This document shows, one piece after another, positions 23,096 through 35,050 of a DNA stretch of 64,000 nt. Within the stretch, counting starts at the first letter, position 1. Each line of letters starts with the position of its first letter. The position numbers were made by a program, and so were the translations under genes. Origin of the DNA: Pisolithus tinctorius (taxonomy: Eukaryota; Basidiomycota; Agaricomycetes; Boletales; Pisolithaceae); NCBI GenBank assembly GCA_024663395.1, contig JANFAH010000028.1, forward strand, positions 310,001 to 374,000, given 5' to 3'. The notes below the pieces were generated by a model. That model worked only from the letters and a program-made list of their open reading frames with translations, was not told the origin of the DNA and did no database searches.

Positions 23096-25110
23096 CCTGA
23101 GGGGAGCTTTAGATGTTGACTGTCCCCAGTCAACCCGAAGAGAGGAAGCACCAGCGCTAGCGAGCATAAATGCTGAAATGAATGACCAAGACACTCAATG
23201 AGGGATGCGAGGGAAGGGGGACTGTCGATCAACAACGAGTCGAAGCGCTATAAGTCGAGAGGAGGCGACAGAGGGGACTGCGACGAGCCAGTTGCAAAAG
23301 GATTGAAGGGAAACGGAGCACCCAGTCCCAAGATATTCGCAATTTCGTCCACAGCTACCTCCGACGACAAAATGGGGCATATCTCTGCAACGATGGCGCG
23401 GAATTTCACGAATGCGGTGTCGACAGGAAGGGTTGATCGAGGGGAGTGTACATCCGAAAAAGCGAGGGGCGCGACGGCAAAACGGGAGAGATATGCAGGA
23501 AAGTGTTCTGGGGGAGAGGGGAGAGGGAGACCCTTGTGCAACAACTGTTCAGGCGATTGGCACAGAACTTAGGATGACGGTAGGCGGCTCCTAGACGAGC
23601 TGGGATAGAAATGAATCGCGTCGATCGGAACCCCCTTTCTCGAGATATTCACAACATTGTCCTCGCAGGCCTCTGAACACGAAAATGACCATATCCTGAC
23701 AACAACTGCGCAGAATTTCACGAGCAAGCAGTCGATTCGAAGGGTTCACAGAGGGGGGTGTACAGCCGAAAAATCGAGAGGCCTAACAGCGTAACGAGCG
23801 AGATACTCAAGAAGGGGTTTGACGGTGTGCCCTCGCTCAAATCACAAAACTTCTCCAGAGCCACTGGGCGCGTCGAAACGTTCTGGACACCATCAGAACG
23901 CACTCGACGAGTAGTACATTCACGTCGAAAAGCGGGAGGCGCGATGGCGAAATGAGGGAGCTACATGAGAAAGTATTCAGGGGGAGGGGGAAAGGAAGAC
24001 CCTTGCACGACAACAGCTGGGGCGATCGACACGAAACAGCGGAGGCTCGTAGGCGACCTCTAGGCGAGTCTGGCACAAAAGGAACCACATCAATCAAAGC
24101 ACCCAACCTCGAGATATTCACAAGGTTGTCTCGCAGACCTATGAACGCGAAAACGGCCATATCTCAACAATGGCTGCACGGAATGTCATGAACAAGGAGT
24201 TGACAGGAGGGGTTCGTCGAGGGGAGTGTGCGACCCAAAAAGAGAGACATGCGACGGCGAAACGAGCGAGACGCGAGGGTCTTCGAGAGCGTGCCCTCCC
24301 ACAAACTGTAGAATTTCTCTGGAACTGCTTAGCGCATCGACGCGTTCTAGGTATCGTTGGAGAGTTCTCGTCAAGTGGTACAACCGTGCTGAAAAGCGAG
24401 GGGAGCGAAGGTGAAACGAGCGAGATACGCGAGGATGTCTTTGAAGATGGGGAGAGGGGGTCGACTCACACAACGATGGCTGGGATGATCGACACGAAAC
24501 TCAAGGAGGCAGTAAGCGACTCATAGGCGACCATGGAGAGGAAGGAAGCGCTGGGAACAGACTGCTGGATCCTGAGCTATGGACAAAACTGTCCTACTGC
24601 CCTCCAAACACACAAATGGTGATAACTCGACAACGGCTGCACGGAACCAGATGAAAGAAGCCTCCCCAGAGAGGTCCCGGTGAGTGGAACGAATGGTCCG
24701 AAAAGCGATAGGAAAGGCGCTGAACCACGCGAGTTACGATGGCAAGTCCTCGAGGTGAGCCTTCTCGCAAGAATGCGAATACCTCTGGAACCACTGGGCG
24801 CGCCAAGACATTCTTGGGGTCTCTGGAAAGGTCTTGTCGTGTAGTACCAGTCTGCAAAAAAGCAAGAGACATGGCGCAGAATTGCGCGAGATACAGCCAG
24901 AAGACTTTGTGTGCACAAAACATGGAACAACTCTGGAACCGCTGAGCGCGCTGAAACGTTCCTGGGGTCCCTGGAAAGTGATCGCCAAGCAGTACAAGGT
25001 CACAGAAAAGCGAGAGGCTTGGCGATGAGGCGCGCGAGATACGATCTTGACGTGCTGGCCTTGGTCGGTTGGGAATGGGAATGAGTGTGCATATGAACAG
25101 AATAACTAAG
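23096..25110 (-). repeat. CpG-rich degenerate tandem array inside pol-less retroelement
   Basis: An island of high CpG in CpG-poor surroundings. Diverged units of about 150 bp recur: GCGCGTCGAAACGTTCTGG (23868), GCGCATCGACGCGTTCTAGG (24330), GCGCGCCAAGACATTCTTGG (24798) and GCGCGCTGAAACGTTCCTGG (24946). Each is followed by GAAAAGCGAG...GCGAAACGAGCGAGATACG-type text. A related phrase around the CATATCTC(A/T)(A/G)CAA core recurs at 23380, 23693 and 24153. No gene is supported on either strand. The array occupies the place where pol would be in an autonomous element. Confidence 0.65.
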
Positions 25111-25188
25111 TAACACCAAAATGACCAAAGAAAAGAGATGAAAAGCAAAGTCTATGTAGCACACGAAAGAGACCATGCCGAAGCGAGG

Positions 25189-26761
25189 TCACCACTCAAT
25201 GAGGTCCACTGTTTCAGGTGGAACTGGTGGTGGACGAGGCTGTATGGCGGCTTGCTCCACGGCCAGCTGTGTGAGTGCGTGAAACGCTGGTGGCGAGCAA
25301 CTGCGAGGGCACAAGTGCGACGGAGCGTGAGAGCATGTCATTGGTACTGTGAGGGGGTGCGCTGACAACTCAACTGGACGACGTATGGGCAATGGGCTGT
25401 GAGTGCACACAGCCAGTGGTGTGATCTCCTGAACTTGTGTGCTTGATGACTCCAAACATGGGTGGGAGGGCGACAGATTGCTGGATGGCTCATTTGGGGC
25501 TACAAGAACAGACTTGCCCTTTGACAGCACAGCTGCTCTAGCTGGTATGTATGACAGTGGGTCGACTGAGCCATGAGAAGGCAGGAATGGGGGTGAACAT
25601 GGGCACGAGAGTGGTCGAGCAGGTGAGTCAGTGGGTGACGAGACCGTTCAAGCCCGATGCACACAACCTCCTTCCTCCAGCTGTGTGTGCATGACAGATG
25701 GAGGCTCATGTACCAAGGAATACTCGGGTTGGCTTGTCAGCAAGGCCCAGTTGTCTAGACAGTCTCACAGGGTCCTTCCAGCAACCTCACGCAGGATTTC
25801 ATGCCCAGTAGGTAGTATGATGTGGCCATTTACAAGGCAGCACTTTCCCATAGCTAGATATGACTTATATGAATGGCAGCTTGCCTGTATATGACCCGAA
25901 AGTCCACAGAAGAAGCAGAATGAGTATGAACAGTGGGGAGGGTGATTGTCCAAGCTGTGTGGTGGCTGCGCGTGAGTTGTCGACCTTCGAACACTTCCAG
26001 AGGCCATTCCCAAGTGTGAGAATCTGTTTTGCTGCACCTATGATACTACCCACAGTAAGCACTTCATCTGGCGAGCCCCTGTGACACTCGAGCAGCTTGT
26101 GTCTGAACTCGGATGGGAACCTGAAATAAAACATCTCGGGTAGACGAGATGTCAACCCTTTCTGCTTTTTGAGAGACTGCCAATAACAACAAAAACTGTG
26201 AAAATACTCACCAAGAGAAGATACAGAGACAGTGTCTGAGCCTGCAAGTGCACTTCTAAGCCTGAAAAACCAGTTCCTGCAAGACTGCTCTAGCTCTGGG
26301 TACAGTCAGACCACTTCTGAGGTAAAACATGGCCAATCTCCACCACTCTCCTCCACAAAATGTGACCAGAGGTTGGCCAACTCAAAAGGTGCATATTTGA
26401 GTGCAAGTTTGATGTTCACGAGCCCGTCCGAGAGCCTGTATCCATCACAAAAGTCACTTATGTCATCAAAATAATGTTGAAGGTCCTCGGGGTGCCCAGA
26501 GAAGCTCGGAGCTTCGGGAGACCCTCAACACAGAGTTTTAAGGCCAAACATGATGTCAGGGGGTAATATGAATGTGGATATTTGGTATGTGAGTGCACAC
26601 AAGTGGGAAAACACGAAAATGCGAGCGAAGTGACTGCGAAAATGAGACTGAAAGGTGAAATCTGCTAAACCGAGCCCGAATTGCGAAAATGAAGCTGGAA
26701 ACTGCAAAAAAAATGTGAGTAGGTTGGGAAAGGGTGCCAGGCTAAGACAGAAGCCCCTCAC
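25189..26761 (-). pseudogene. Ty3/Gypsy-type gag of a pol-less LTR element
   Basis: Read from 26761 leftward. A TGA at 26527-26525 (LC*GSPEAPSFSGHPEDLQ, expected CGA) and another in EVV*LYPELEQ interrupt a frame that contains a retrotransposon Gag core (DLQHYFDDISDFCDGYRL, LKYAPFELANLWSHF, LTSRLPEMFYFRFPSEFRHK). After a frame change there is a CCHC zinc knuckle, CFFCGLSGHIQASC, followed by GKCCLVNGHIILPTGHE, as in other basidiomycete Gypsy Gag proteins. The distal part is proline-rich. No protease, reverse transcriptase or integrase follows. The element could only have moved with enzymes supplied in trans. Confidence 0.75.
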
Positions 26762-26774
26762 AGTGGGCTCCAGA
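26756..26774 (-). promoter_or_regulatory. primer binding site of minus-strand retroelement
   Basis: Directly next to the LTR, the minus strand reads TCTGGAGCCCACTGTGAGG. TGG at position 3 fits pairing with the CCA end of a tRNA. The identical 19-mer follows the candidate LTR at 31148-31166. Confidence 0.6.
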
Positions 26775-27021
26775 TGTGAGGAAATATAAAAGTGTGGATT
26801 GAGGATGGGGTAGGATCTGAGAGGGAGAGTAAGTCCAAAGGGGCTCCTTTAGCCTGAGCAGAGAGTGTGGGGGAATAGGAGACTGTCTGGGGCAGTCTGG
26901 GGCAGTCTTTCTCTTGTTCTCATCTTTGGGGGTAACTCATCTATTGGTAAAAACTTACAGTACAAACAAACTGTAAGTAAGTGCTGACTAAGCCCACAAA
27001 AAGCAAACTATACTACTCAAG
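26775..27021 (-). mobile_element. LTR copy B (5' LTR, truncated)
   Basis: Matches LTR A from TGTGAGGAAATATAAAAG to CTATACTACTCAAG, then breaks off where the foldback element begins, losing about 90 bp of the LTR end. Confidence 0.8.
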
Positions 27022-27433
27022 GATTTTGTTCATATGTTAGGACCTCCTTGGACTATATCAGACCCACTTGAGTGTAACACAACTCAGAACTTCAGACTGG
27101 GTGTTAGTCTCCTACACCTTGAGTAGTCAAATGTATCCATTGAATGACAGGTCCTAGTGTATCCAATTTTTGCATTTTTGGGTTTTAATGAGTGATGAAT
27201 ATAATATGTTACATGTATGTATATCCCATCACAAAGGGAAACACAGTACTACTTATTCATCACTCATTAAAACCCAAAAATGCAAAAATTAGATACACTA
27301 GGACCTGTCATTCAATGGATACATTTGACTACTCAAGGTGTAGGAGACTAACACCCAGTCTGAAGTTCTGAGTTGTGTTACACTCAAGTGGGTCTAATAT
27401 AGTCCAAGGAGGTCCTAAAATATGAACAAAATC
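27022..27433. mobile_element. foldback/MITE-like element, 180-bp inverted arms
   Basis: Left arm 27022-27201 (GATTTTGTTCATATGTTAGG ... GAGTGATGAAT) is nearly the reverse complement of right arm 27254-27433, around a 52-bp AT-rich spacer. No coding capacity. No clear target duplication, partly because the left flank is a broken LTR. Confidence 0.88.
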
Positions 27434-28490
27434 TCAGTACTACAATCCATTGGATACCACACATTGTGTGGGGTGTGCAATTTCATCTTTTTGATATGTT
27501 TTGAAAGTCTCCGCAATTTTTTGCACCTTTTCCCACGCTCTCTGGAGGATTGTTTCAGTACCCCAGTGCTCTCCCCTGAAGGGATGTACTTGGGAATGTT
27601 GTGGGTGACTGCCAATCAGTATTACAGTGCTGCCTAGATAGTCAGAATAGCAGTAAACAGCCTAGAACATGATGGAACCCCTAAATACCAGCAGTAAGAG
27701 ATCATGGCACAACACCTCAAGGTGTCTGCCCCACATAATGAGCTGTTGATATGTTGTAGGTACAGAACCATCCTCAAAGCTAGTTCCTTTTTCAAATGCC
27801 CACATCAAATATATCAAAAATGCGAACACTTTTTTTTGTTTGAGCCCCTAAATACTTTCCAGTTTTTCTGAGCCTTTCAGACACTTTGTGGATGATCAAA
27901 TTACATGCAAATACACTTGTTATGACCACTACACCAAGTCAGATTACATTACCAGTGCCAAAAAGCCCAGAAAAATATCTTCAGGGTGTAACACAGGGAG
28001 GAGGCAATTGTGCCACTACACTTGAAGCATGCCATCCCAGCCTATCAACTTGTGATATGTTGTAGGGACACAATAAATAGATAGATATGACCAATATATC
28101 AAAAAAGCGATTGCCTTTTCTGGTTTTCCCCCAATCAGACATTGCAATTATTTAGGCCCATTAGGATGGGCAGAAAAGCATTCATTTATGGACTAATAGA
28201 CTTATAGTACATCTAACTATCTTATACAATGCCTACAGTGAAGGGACAGAGCCCAGAAAGAAAGGGGAGGCTGGGGACAATGAGGGCAGTGTGTGGGAAT
28301 GTTGGATATCAGGCACATGCCAAATGAGGACATGTTTCTGGGAGTAGTGGCTGCGCCTTTTTATGCTTATGTAATTACATAAAATTCGGAGGAGTGTTGA
28401 AAATACACTGTGGGGATTTGTGGGGAGAAACTCCAAAGGGCAGGAGGGGGGGTGGGCAGATCTCAAATCTACACTACTAGTATATTGATG
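27434..28490. other. no gene recognised
   Basis: AT-rich, CpG-poor. Short open stretches only. Two phrases, TTGATATGTT(T/G) and TGTTGTAGG(T/G)AC, recur at 27490, 27745 and 28050, so part may be old tandem matter. Confidence 0.4.
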
Positions 28491-28493
28491 CAT

Positions 28494-29325
28494 CACTTCA
28501 CCTCCAATTCATGATGGAATGGTGTGCATGGAAAACTGCTGTTGAGTGGGTGCTGAGGATATGACATCCACTCAAAATGGATAGGTGGATGGCCAGCAAT
28601 AGCTTGATTCATGCAGCACACAGTCAGGCTGCAGCCTGCTGCATCTGGATCACTGAAATCACCTCCAATTCATGTGGGAATGGTGTCTGCAGAAAGCTGC
28701 TGTTGAGTGGGTGCCAGGGATACCACATCTGCTCAATACAGATTGGTGGATGGCTCATAACAGTTGGATTAATGGCACAGACATCAAGGGTGCAGCCTGC
28801 TGGATCTGGCTCACTCAAATCACCTGTGACTGATGCCAGAAGGGAGTCCACAGAAAGCTGCTGTTGAGTGGGTGCCATGGATACCACATCAGCTCAATAC
28901 AGATGAGTGGATGGCTGGCAATAGTCTGATTAGCACCACATACATCCAGGGTGGAGCTTGCAAGACATGGGTCACTAAAACCAGCTCCAATTTATGTTGG
29001 AATGGTGTCCATGGAAAGCTGCTGTTGAGCAGGTGCCAGGGATGCCACATCCACTCAATGTGGATGGGTGGATGACTGGCAATAGTCTGATTAATGCCAA
29101 ATACACCAAGGATGCCACTTGTGAGATCTGGGTCACTCAAATCAGCTCTGATTCATGCTGGAATGGTGTCCATGGAAAGCCACTGTTGAGTGGGTGCCAG
29201 GGATACTGCATCCACTCAATACAGATGGGTGGATCACTGGCAATAGTCTGATTAATGACAAATACATCCAGGGTGCAGCTTGCAAGATCTGTGTCACTCC
29301 AATCAGCTCCAATTCATGCACATGA
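28494..29325. repeat. 161-bp satellite, block 1
   Basis: About five tandem copies. The phrase GTTGAG(T/C)(G/A)GGTGC occurs at 28541, 28702, 28863, 29024 and 29185, that is exactly every 161 bp. The unit also contains GGGTCACTCAAATCAGCTC and GGATGGCTGGCAATAGTCTG. Confidence 0.95.
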
Positions 29326-29541
29326 TTCAGTCACTTGTAAGCCTAAAAGTGAGTCATGTGATGTCACACACCAAAGGTGTTTGGTGATGAGGACATGGAT
29401 GTTGCCACTGAATGGAGATGAAGGACTAGAGCCCTAATGTGCAGAACACAGCCAGGAACATTGGCAGTCATCCTTCACACATGAGTTGTCAATGCCAAAG
29501 AAAAGAGAAGGAAGTGAGTTAAGTGCCAATAAAAATTCTTA

Positions 29542-30288
29542 GTGCCCATGTACAGCATTCCAGTTTTCAACATATCTCCACCATTTCTGCAGTTACCAAC
29601 ACCATTTTCACACCTGCTTATAGTGCTCAGCCACATGATCCTACCTTCCAAAAATGGGAAGGATCCTCACACTCCACACATTCCTACAGCACTCCCTCCA
29701 AAAGATGCTCATTTCACTAATCCTTCTGATATGGCCACCTCCACATCAATCATTTCACTTGTCCCCTTTGCTAGGGACCATGGCTATGTATATTTACCAG
29801 GAGTGCCTACTAGCTTCTGTGCTGAAGCATCCTGGTACATCCCATCCTCATCTGCCCCCTCTCAGCCCATCCAGCTTGGACAGTGTGTTCTTTTTGTCAG
29901 TATGACCTCCAGGAGGACATTCTTTGGTCACCTCAGGTCTGTCATTCAGTTAGAAGGGTCTTATGTGGTTGTTTCAGTCTCCACAGTCCAAGAAGCATGT
30001 GGATTCTTCCTCCCTGCTCCCTGCAATGTCTTCATACCAATCTTGTCCATCATTCTTCCAAAATTGCAACAGCTACAGTATAATCTGCTGTTCTCCACTC
30101 TCCCTGATTGCATCCATGATGAGTATGATGCACATCTTTCCCTCCCCCTTCATCCTCTCTTCCAACAGAGCCTCATTCATGAAGTTTTTATTTGCTTCAC
30201 TGAGAGGACAGTTGGGGGGGAAAGTTGCAATCCCCTATGTTCCTGTCACCCCACAGACCCCCAAATCTTGACCCCTGTTGACATCTGA
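29542..30288 (+). CDS. 248-aa ORF before a candidate LTR, unknown
   Basis: An uninterrupted frame with words such as FARDHGYVYLPGVPTSF, IQLGQCVLFVSMTSRRTFFG and LFSTLPDCIHDEYDAHL. I do not recognise a catalytic motif. Its stop codon overlaps the likely start of an LTR (TGACAC at 30286), a position typical of the 3' end of a retrotransposon polyprotein or of a trailing ORF. It may be the tail of another copy of the Gypsy family that follows. Confidence 0.4.
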   Translation: MPMYSIPVFNISPPFLQLPTPFSHLLIVLSHMILPSKNGKDPHTPHIPTALPPKDAHFTNPSDMATSTSIISLVPFARDHGYVYLPGVPTSFCAEASWYIPSSSAPSQPIQLGQCVLFVSMTSRRTFFGHLRSVIQLEGSYVVVSVSTVQEACGFFLPAPCNVFIPILSIILPKLQQLQYNLLFSTLPDCIHDEYDAHLSLPLHPLFQQSLIHEVFICFTERTVGGESCNPLCSCHPTDPQILTPVDI

Positions 30289-31147
30289 CACACCCTGTCC
30301 ACTTTTGGATGCACTATATTGGCATCAGATCAGTGCTGCCTCTCTGTCATCCCACCTTGGCCTAGAAGTGATCCCTTTGAGATGTGACATGCACAGCCTC
30401 CCCCTAATGTGATTCCAGTGCACTTACTCAGTTTCTGACATTAGTTGACTCATACTTTGACATTCTGACTGTCCTTGACTCACCTATTACCAATACTTAC
30501 CAATCTTTTGACTGTGCTTACTGATTCTTTGCTTTTCGGCTTACTTATCCTTACCAATGCTCACCAATGCTTTCTAAGTTTGATTACCCACTGCTTATAT
30601 TGCTTACTTATCAGTTACCAATCACTTACCAAGTGTTTACACCTTGTGTTCCATAGGCAATGCCCCTGTACTGTATATAAATCACTGTACTTGGATAGCT
30701 ATAAAAAAAGGAAGAAGACATCAGAGAGCCCCTCTTGCTCACATTTTTCATTGCCCCTCAGTAATTCATCCATCAGCTTCAATAGTTGAGACTTTATTAA
30801 GTGTCTAGCTATTGTCTACTTCACTTATCATCATCTATCATCAATATACTTCACTCCAAATCCTCCCTGAGCTCAGTGCAGCTTAGGACATTGAATTAAG
30901 TTGTCATCCATCCTTCTGTAGGCTGACAGCAGTCTACCCCATTGCAATCTCTTGCATTCTTGCTCCCTCTTCATCAGGAGCACCCCCAACCCTCAGCACT
31001 TATCTTTGAGTGTTGTAGCTTGCAAAAACCTGCCCAAACAAGAGCTTCCACCATCTAGGTACTGCATAGGCACACCACCACTCACTCTTATTGTCTTTTG
31101 TGTTGGTTTTAGTTGGTTTACACCACTGAACCTCACTTTGACTCACA
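30286..31147 (+). mobile_element. candidate 5' LTR of Gypsy gag-protease element
   Basis: Starts TGACACACC and ends GACTCACA directly before a primer binding site identical to that of the minus-strand element. It contains a TATA box TATATAAAT at 30674-30682 and polyT/CT-rich stretches. The 5' boundary is inferred only from TG and the upstream stop, as no second copy is present in the window. Confidence 0.42.
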
Positions 31148-31166
31148 TCTGGAGCCCACTGTGAGG
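31148..31166 (+). promoter_or_regulatory. primer binding site
   Basis: TCTGGAGCCCACTGTGAGG, the same 19-mer as at 26756-26774, immediately after CA of the candidate LTR. Confidence 0.6.
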
Positions 31167-31332
31167 CATGGTCATTCCTGGATCAAGAAAAATCTTGTTC
31201 ATGTTTGCAACCTTCATATCTTCACCCCCTAGGTTGTCATAATCACCAAAATCTATCACTTCTCCCATCCCAACTCCTATTCTCTTTATCCCATCAAATC
31301 TTGCCTGTAAATCCACCTGATATCTTGCTTCT

Positions 31333-34300
31333 ATGTCATCTACTGCTTCTGCTATTTATCCACCCATGCTGCCAGCAGCTCCTCCAGCTGTGGCTGTTCC
31401 TCCTGCTCGCTCTGTCCTTACTTTGCCCTTGCTTGGCATGAAGTCTGCTCCAGAACTCTTCCAAGGAGACCATACCCATGTTTGCACCTTCCTGGACCAC
31501 TATGAATGACTTTGTGCCTTCCATAATGTCACTTCTGACCAGGAACTGGTTGAGCTGATCCTCCAATACTGTAATGCTCAGGTTAGGGAAATTATTGAAG
31601 GAATGGCACACTATTATGCTCCTAACTGGGCCAACTTGAAGGCTGATCTCCTCAAGTACTTTGATGCTGATCTCTCAGATGAAAGGTTCTTTGAAAGGCA
31701 TCTCAAGAGCTTCACTTTGGAATCTAGGTTACAGCCCATCATGTCACTTCAAGACTTTAGGGCTTACAATCATGGTTTCATTTGCATTGGTGGTTGGTTG
31801 AAGAACAAGGGAAGGATCTCAACTGATGAGCATAATCACTCTTTTGGGCTGGTTTGTCTCCTGTCTTTTGTAGCCTGGTTGAGAGTTGTCTTAGGTTGAA
31901 GGATCTGAACCTTGATACCAGCAAACCCTTCCCTTATGAAGAAGTATGCCAGTCTGCTGAAGAGGTCCTTCATCATGATAACTTTGATGCAGATGATCTT
32001 GATTTCCTTGGCCCCAGAACTGCCCCTAATGCTCCCCAGGTCCAGAATAGCACTCCTTATTGCTCTGATGGAAGAGATGACAGTGTTTGACCCTTGCTCC
32101 CTGCCCATGAAGCCAGAAGAAATCTTGAAACTCTGGAGAAGGAAGCTCCTACAGCTCGCAAACAGGATGAGGTCAAAACTCTGATCAAATCCCTGTCTTG
32201 CATGTTGCTTAGTGACCCAGACTATTCCCTCCTGTATTATCATGCCATTAAAATGGATCCTGATGCTGCAAAGGTCCTTCATGCCCCATCTCTTCATCCT
32301 GCTCCTGCTCCTACTCCTGCATCTGCTGCTCCTGTTGCTACTCCACCAGCTCAGACTCATCCTGCTAGAAGGACCATCACTTGTTATGGCTGTGGTGTCA
32401 AAGGCCATGGTCTTGATAATTGCAAGGCAGATAACGATCTTGTTCAGAAGGGTTCCTTGGCATGTGATGAGAATCATTGAGTTATTTACCCTAATGGGCA
32501 GTGTATTTATTGCAATGGTGAAGAAACCATCCTCCATGCCTATGAGCACACTCTGGCTGCTGCTCTGCCTGCCAATGTGGTTTGCTTTGTTGTCCATGAA
32601 GATGTCAAAGAAGAATCCAGTGCCAAGATTTATGAGTTGGAAGATGAACCTCTTGTCACTGCTGTGGATTGTTCCACCAAGATTACCAAGGAGAAGAGAA
32701 AGGCTGTCTTTGACAGTGTCCTTATCCCACCTTGTTCACATGGCAAGGAGAAAGAGAATCAGTTGCCAAAGCCTTTGTCCTCCTCATCTATGTATCCCTG
32801 CTCCTCAGAAGGCACCACTTGCTCCAGTCTTTGTACCAGTTGATGTTCATGCCCCTGCCTTTGATGGAACCAAAGATGATGCTATCATGGAAGATGATTC
32901 TGTCCCAAAGTCATCGGAACAAGCCCCTGACTCTGCAGAAAGGCCTAAGAAGTCAAAACCTGCTGCTACCATGTCCCTATCTTCATCACTCTTGCAGTCT
33001 GCCAGTTCCAAGGCTATTGTAGATCAGATTCTTTTGACTCCCTTGACTGTATCAGTTGGGGAGGTTATTGGCACTTCCAGGGATGTTTCTCAGCACCTCC
33101 AGGAGCTGATGCAATTCAAGAGACAGCCACTGATGCAACAGCCCATCAAATCTGTGACAGCTGTTGATGGAACTCCCCCTGTTGCTTCTTATCTGGCATT
33201 GACATCTAGCCCCTTGATCACCATCAATCTGTCCTGCAATGGTTGATGGGTGACAGGTGTCATTGATTTTGGATCAACCCTGAATGTCATCTGATCAGGT
33301 ATAGCTCAATCTGTCATTTGCATGCCCATCGATATGTCACAAACTGTCAATACATATGTGAGATGCAAAGGGGGGTATTTCAACACTGAAAGGCCTGATA
33401 CAAGATGTCCCCCTCTTCTGTGGTGCTGCCAGGACTTGGACCAATCTTTTTGTTGCCCCAGACACCAATGCTGGCTTTGATCTCCTCCTAGGTCATCCTT
33501 GGGCCCTTGGAAACTCAGTTAGCATCATAGAGAGAGAGTCTGGGACCTTTGTTGTCTTTGGAGCTGACTCAGAGCAACCCCTGGAGATGTGTGTCACTGA
33601 AGGTCAGCTTGGAACTGTTGCAGATACACTTATGGCAACTCTAGAGCCTGCCCATCCTCAGGAAGATGTCAATGAAGTCATGGTGGATGTGTCAGTTGGT
33701 TCTCCTCATTGAGTTTCACTTATAATCTTTGCTCCACCCCCATCAACTTCACAATCACCTCCTCAGTCACTTCATTCCACCCTTCTGTATCCTGAATCGA
33801 CTGCAGATGGGTTTGATGTCACTTCAGCATTGCCTGCCTTCCAACCCATCCCAGTTCACACCTTTCCACCTCCTTCAAGCCCCTTTCCTTCAGAGTTTGT
33901 GCATCAACTTCTGCAAGAGTTGGAGTCCACTGAGATGAGTGGGTTGGAGCATAACCATATCATTGCCAGGATTCATCAGAGGATCAGAGCTGAAGAATGT
34001 CAGTCACTTGTTGCCCTTCTCATCAGTCTTACTCATCATACACCCAATCTGTCACCCCTTTATCTTGACTCAAACCATGCTCTTGCTGGAGAAAGAGGTA
34101 CCAATGAATCAGGCAACTACTTCCAGGACTTCCTGATGCTCCATACTTGCTTGATCTGACAGGTTCCTGCCCCTGTTGACCATTATCATGAGCTTGATGG
34201 GTCTGCTTATGTCTGATTCTATCCCCATTTTATCCCAGAGCCATCTCTGACTCAGAGAAGTGAAACACTGCCTCAGGAACCACCATCTGACTTAAGTCCA

Positions 34301-35050
34301 CCCACTTCTCCCATATTAACAAATGGCATCACTGCTCCACCTCAAACTCCCTCTCCTTCATCACCAGCACCCATTATCTCACAGGAGGAGCCTGACTCTG
34401 AGGCTTTGCTGTCCATCTTCAATACCTCATACTGTGAGTCTGTTGTCTCTAATATCCAGGAAAACAGTCAGGAAGTCCAGCCATCCCCAGATGTACCCAC
34501 AACACTTTCTCCTCTAGCCTCAGACATGTTTAATACTGGTGTTAACTCTCGCTTCCATCTGCCCAGCCCATTCCTCCCTATGCCATCGCCTCCTGCAGCT
34601 TTTCACACTGTACCTGATGCTGTTGTCAATGAGGTGCCAATTGCAATGCCTGTGCCTTACAACAATGTCACCATGCATTGTACTTTTACTGGATGGGTTG
34701 CTTGCTTACAGGATGCTGTAGAGGATCAGTCAAGTGATGACAACAAGACCAGATTGGACCATTCACCCTCTTGTTTGACCTCATTGGATGCATCATGCAC
34801 TCCAGGAACTTCACTTTTAGCAGGTGATGAAGATGAGGTAGATCCAAATGCATTGCAGGAGTCTGGCCTCCATCTCCTCACTAAGGCCATTGGTTTTGTC
34901 ACAGCCTCTGGACACCCTCCTCCCTTCGAAGCAATCTCATACCCAGATCACTTTCCTACCTCCAGCTCTCCAGGTTTGACTTCAGGCCAGGAGTACAGTG
35001 GCTTAAAAAACTGTCTGCATGTTTGTATGTTTTACATTAGTTATGACTAA
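31333..35050 (+). pseudogene. Ty3/Gypsy gag-protease remnant
   Basis: From ATG 31333 the frame gives Gag: LFQGDHTHVCTFLDHYE*LC (TGA at 31507, where CGA would give the usual YERLC), VREIIEGMAHYYAP and LKADLLKYFDADLSDERFFE. A one-base frameshift near 31840 leads to FWAGLSPVFCSLVESCLRLK. A CCHC knuckle CYGCGVKGHGLDNC lies at about 32383-32424. Protease-like words follow at about 33255-33540: GVIDFGSTLNVI (usually D-S/T-G) and FDLLLGHPWALGNSVSI. A long proline/serine-rich region with several frame breaks continues to about 34990, where a mariner-like element begins. No reverse transcriptase or integrase is present. Dead remnant. Confidence 0.72.

Noticed and set aside
24594..25148. 184-aa minus-strand ORF in the CpG-rich array
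   Set aside because: It spans diverged tandem units (PSLSLFCDLVLLGDHF-type repeats in several frames) and shows no retroviral or other domain.
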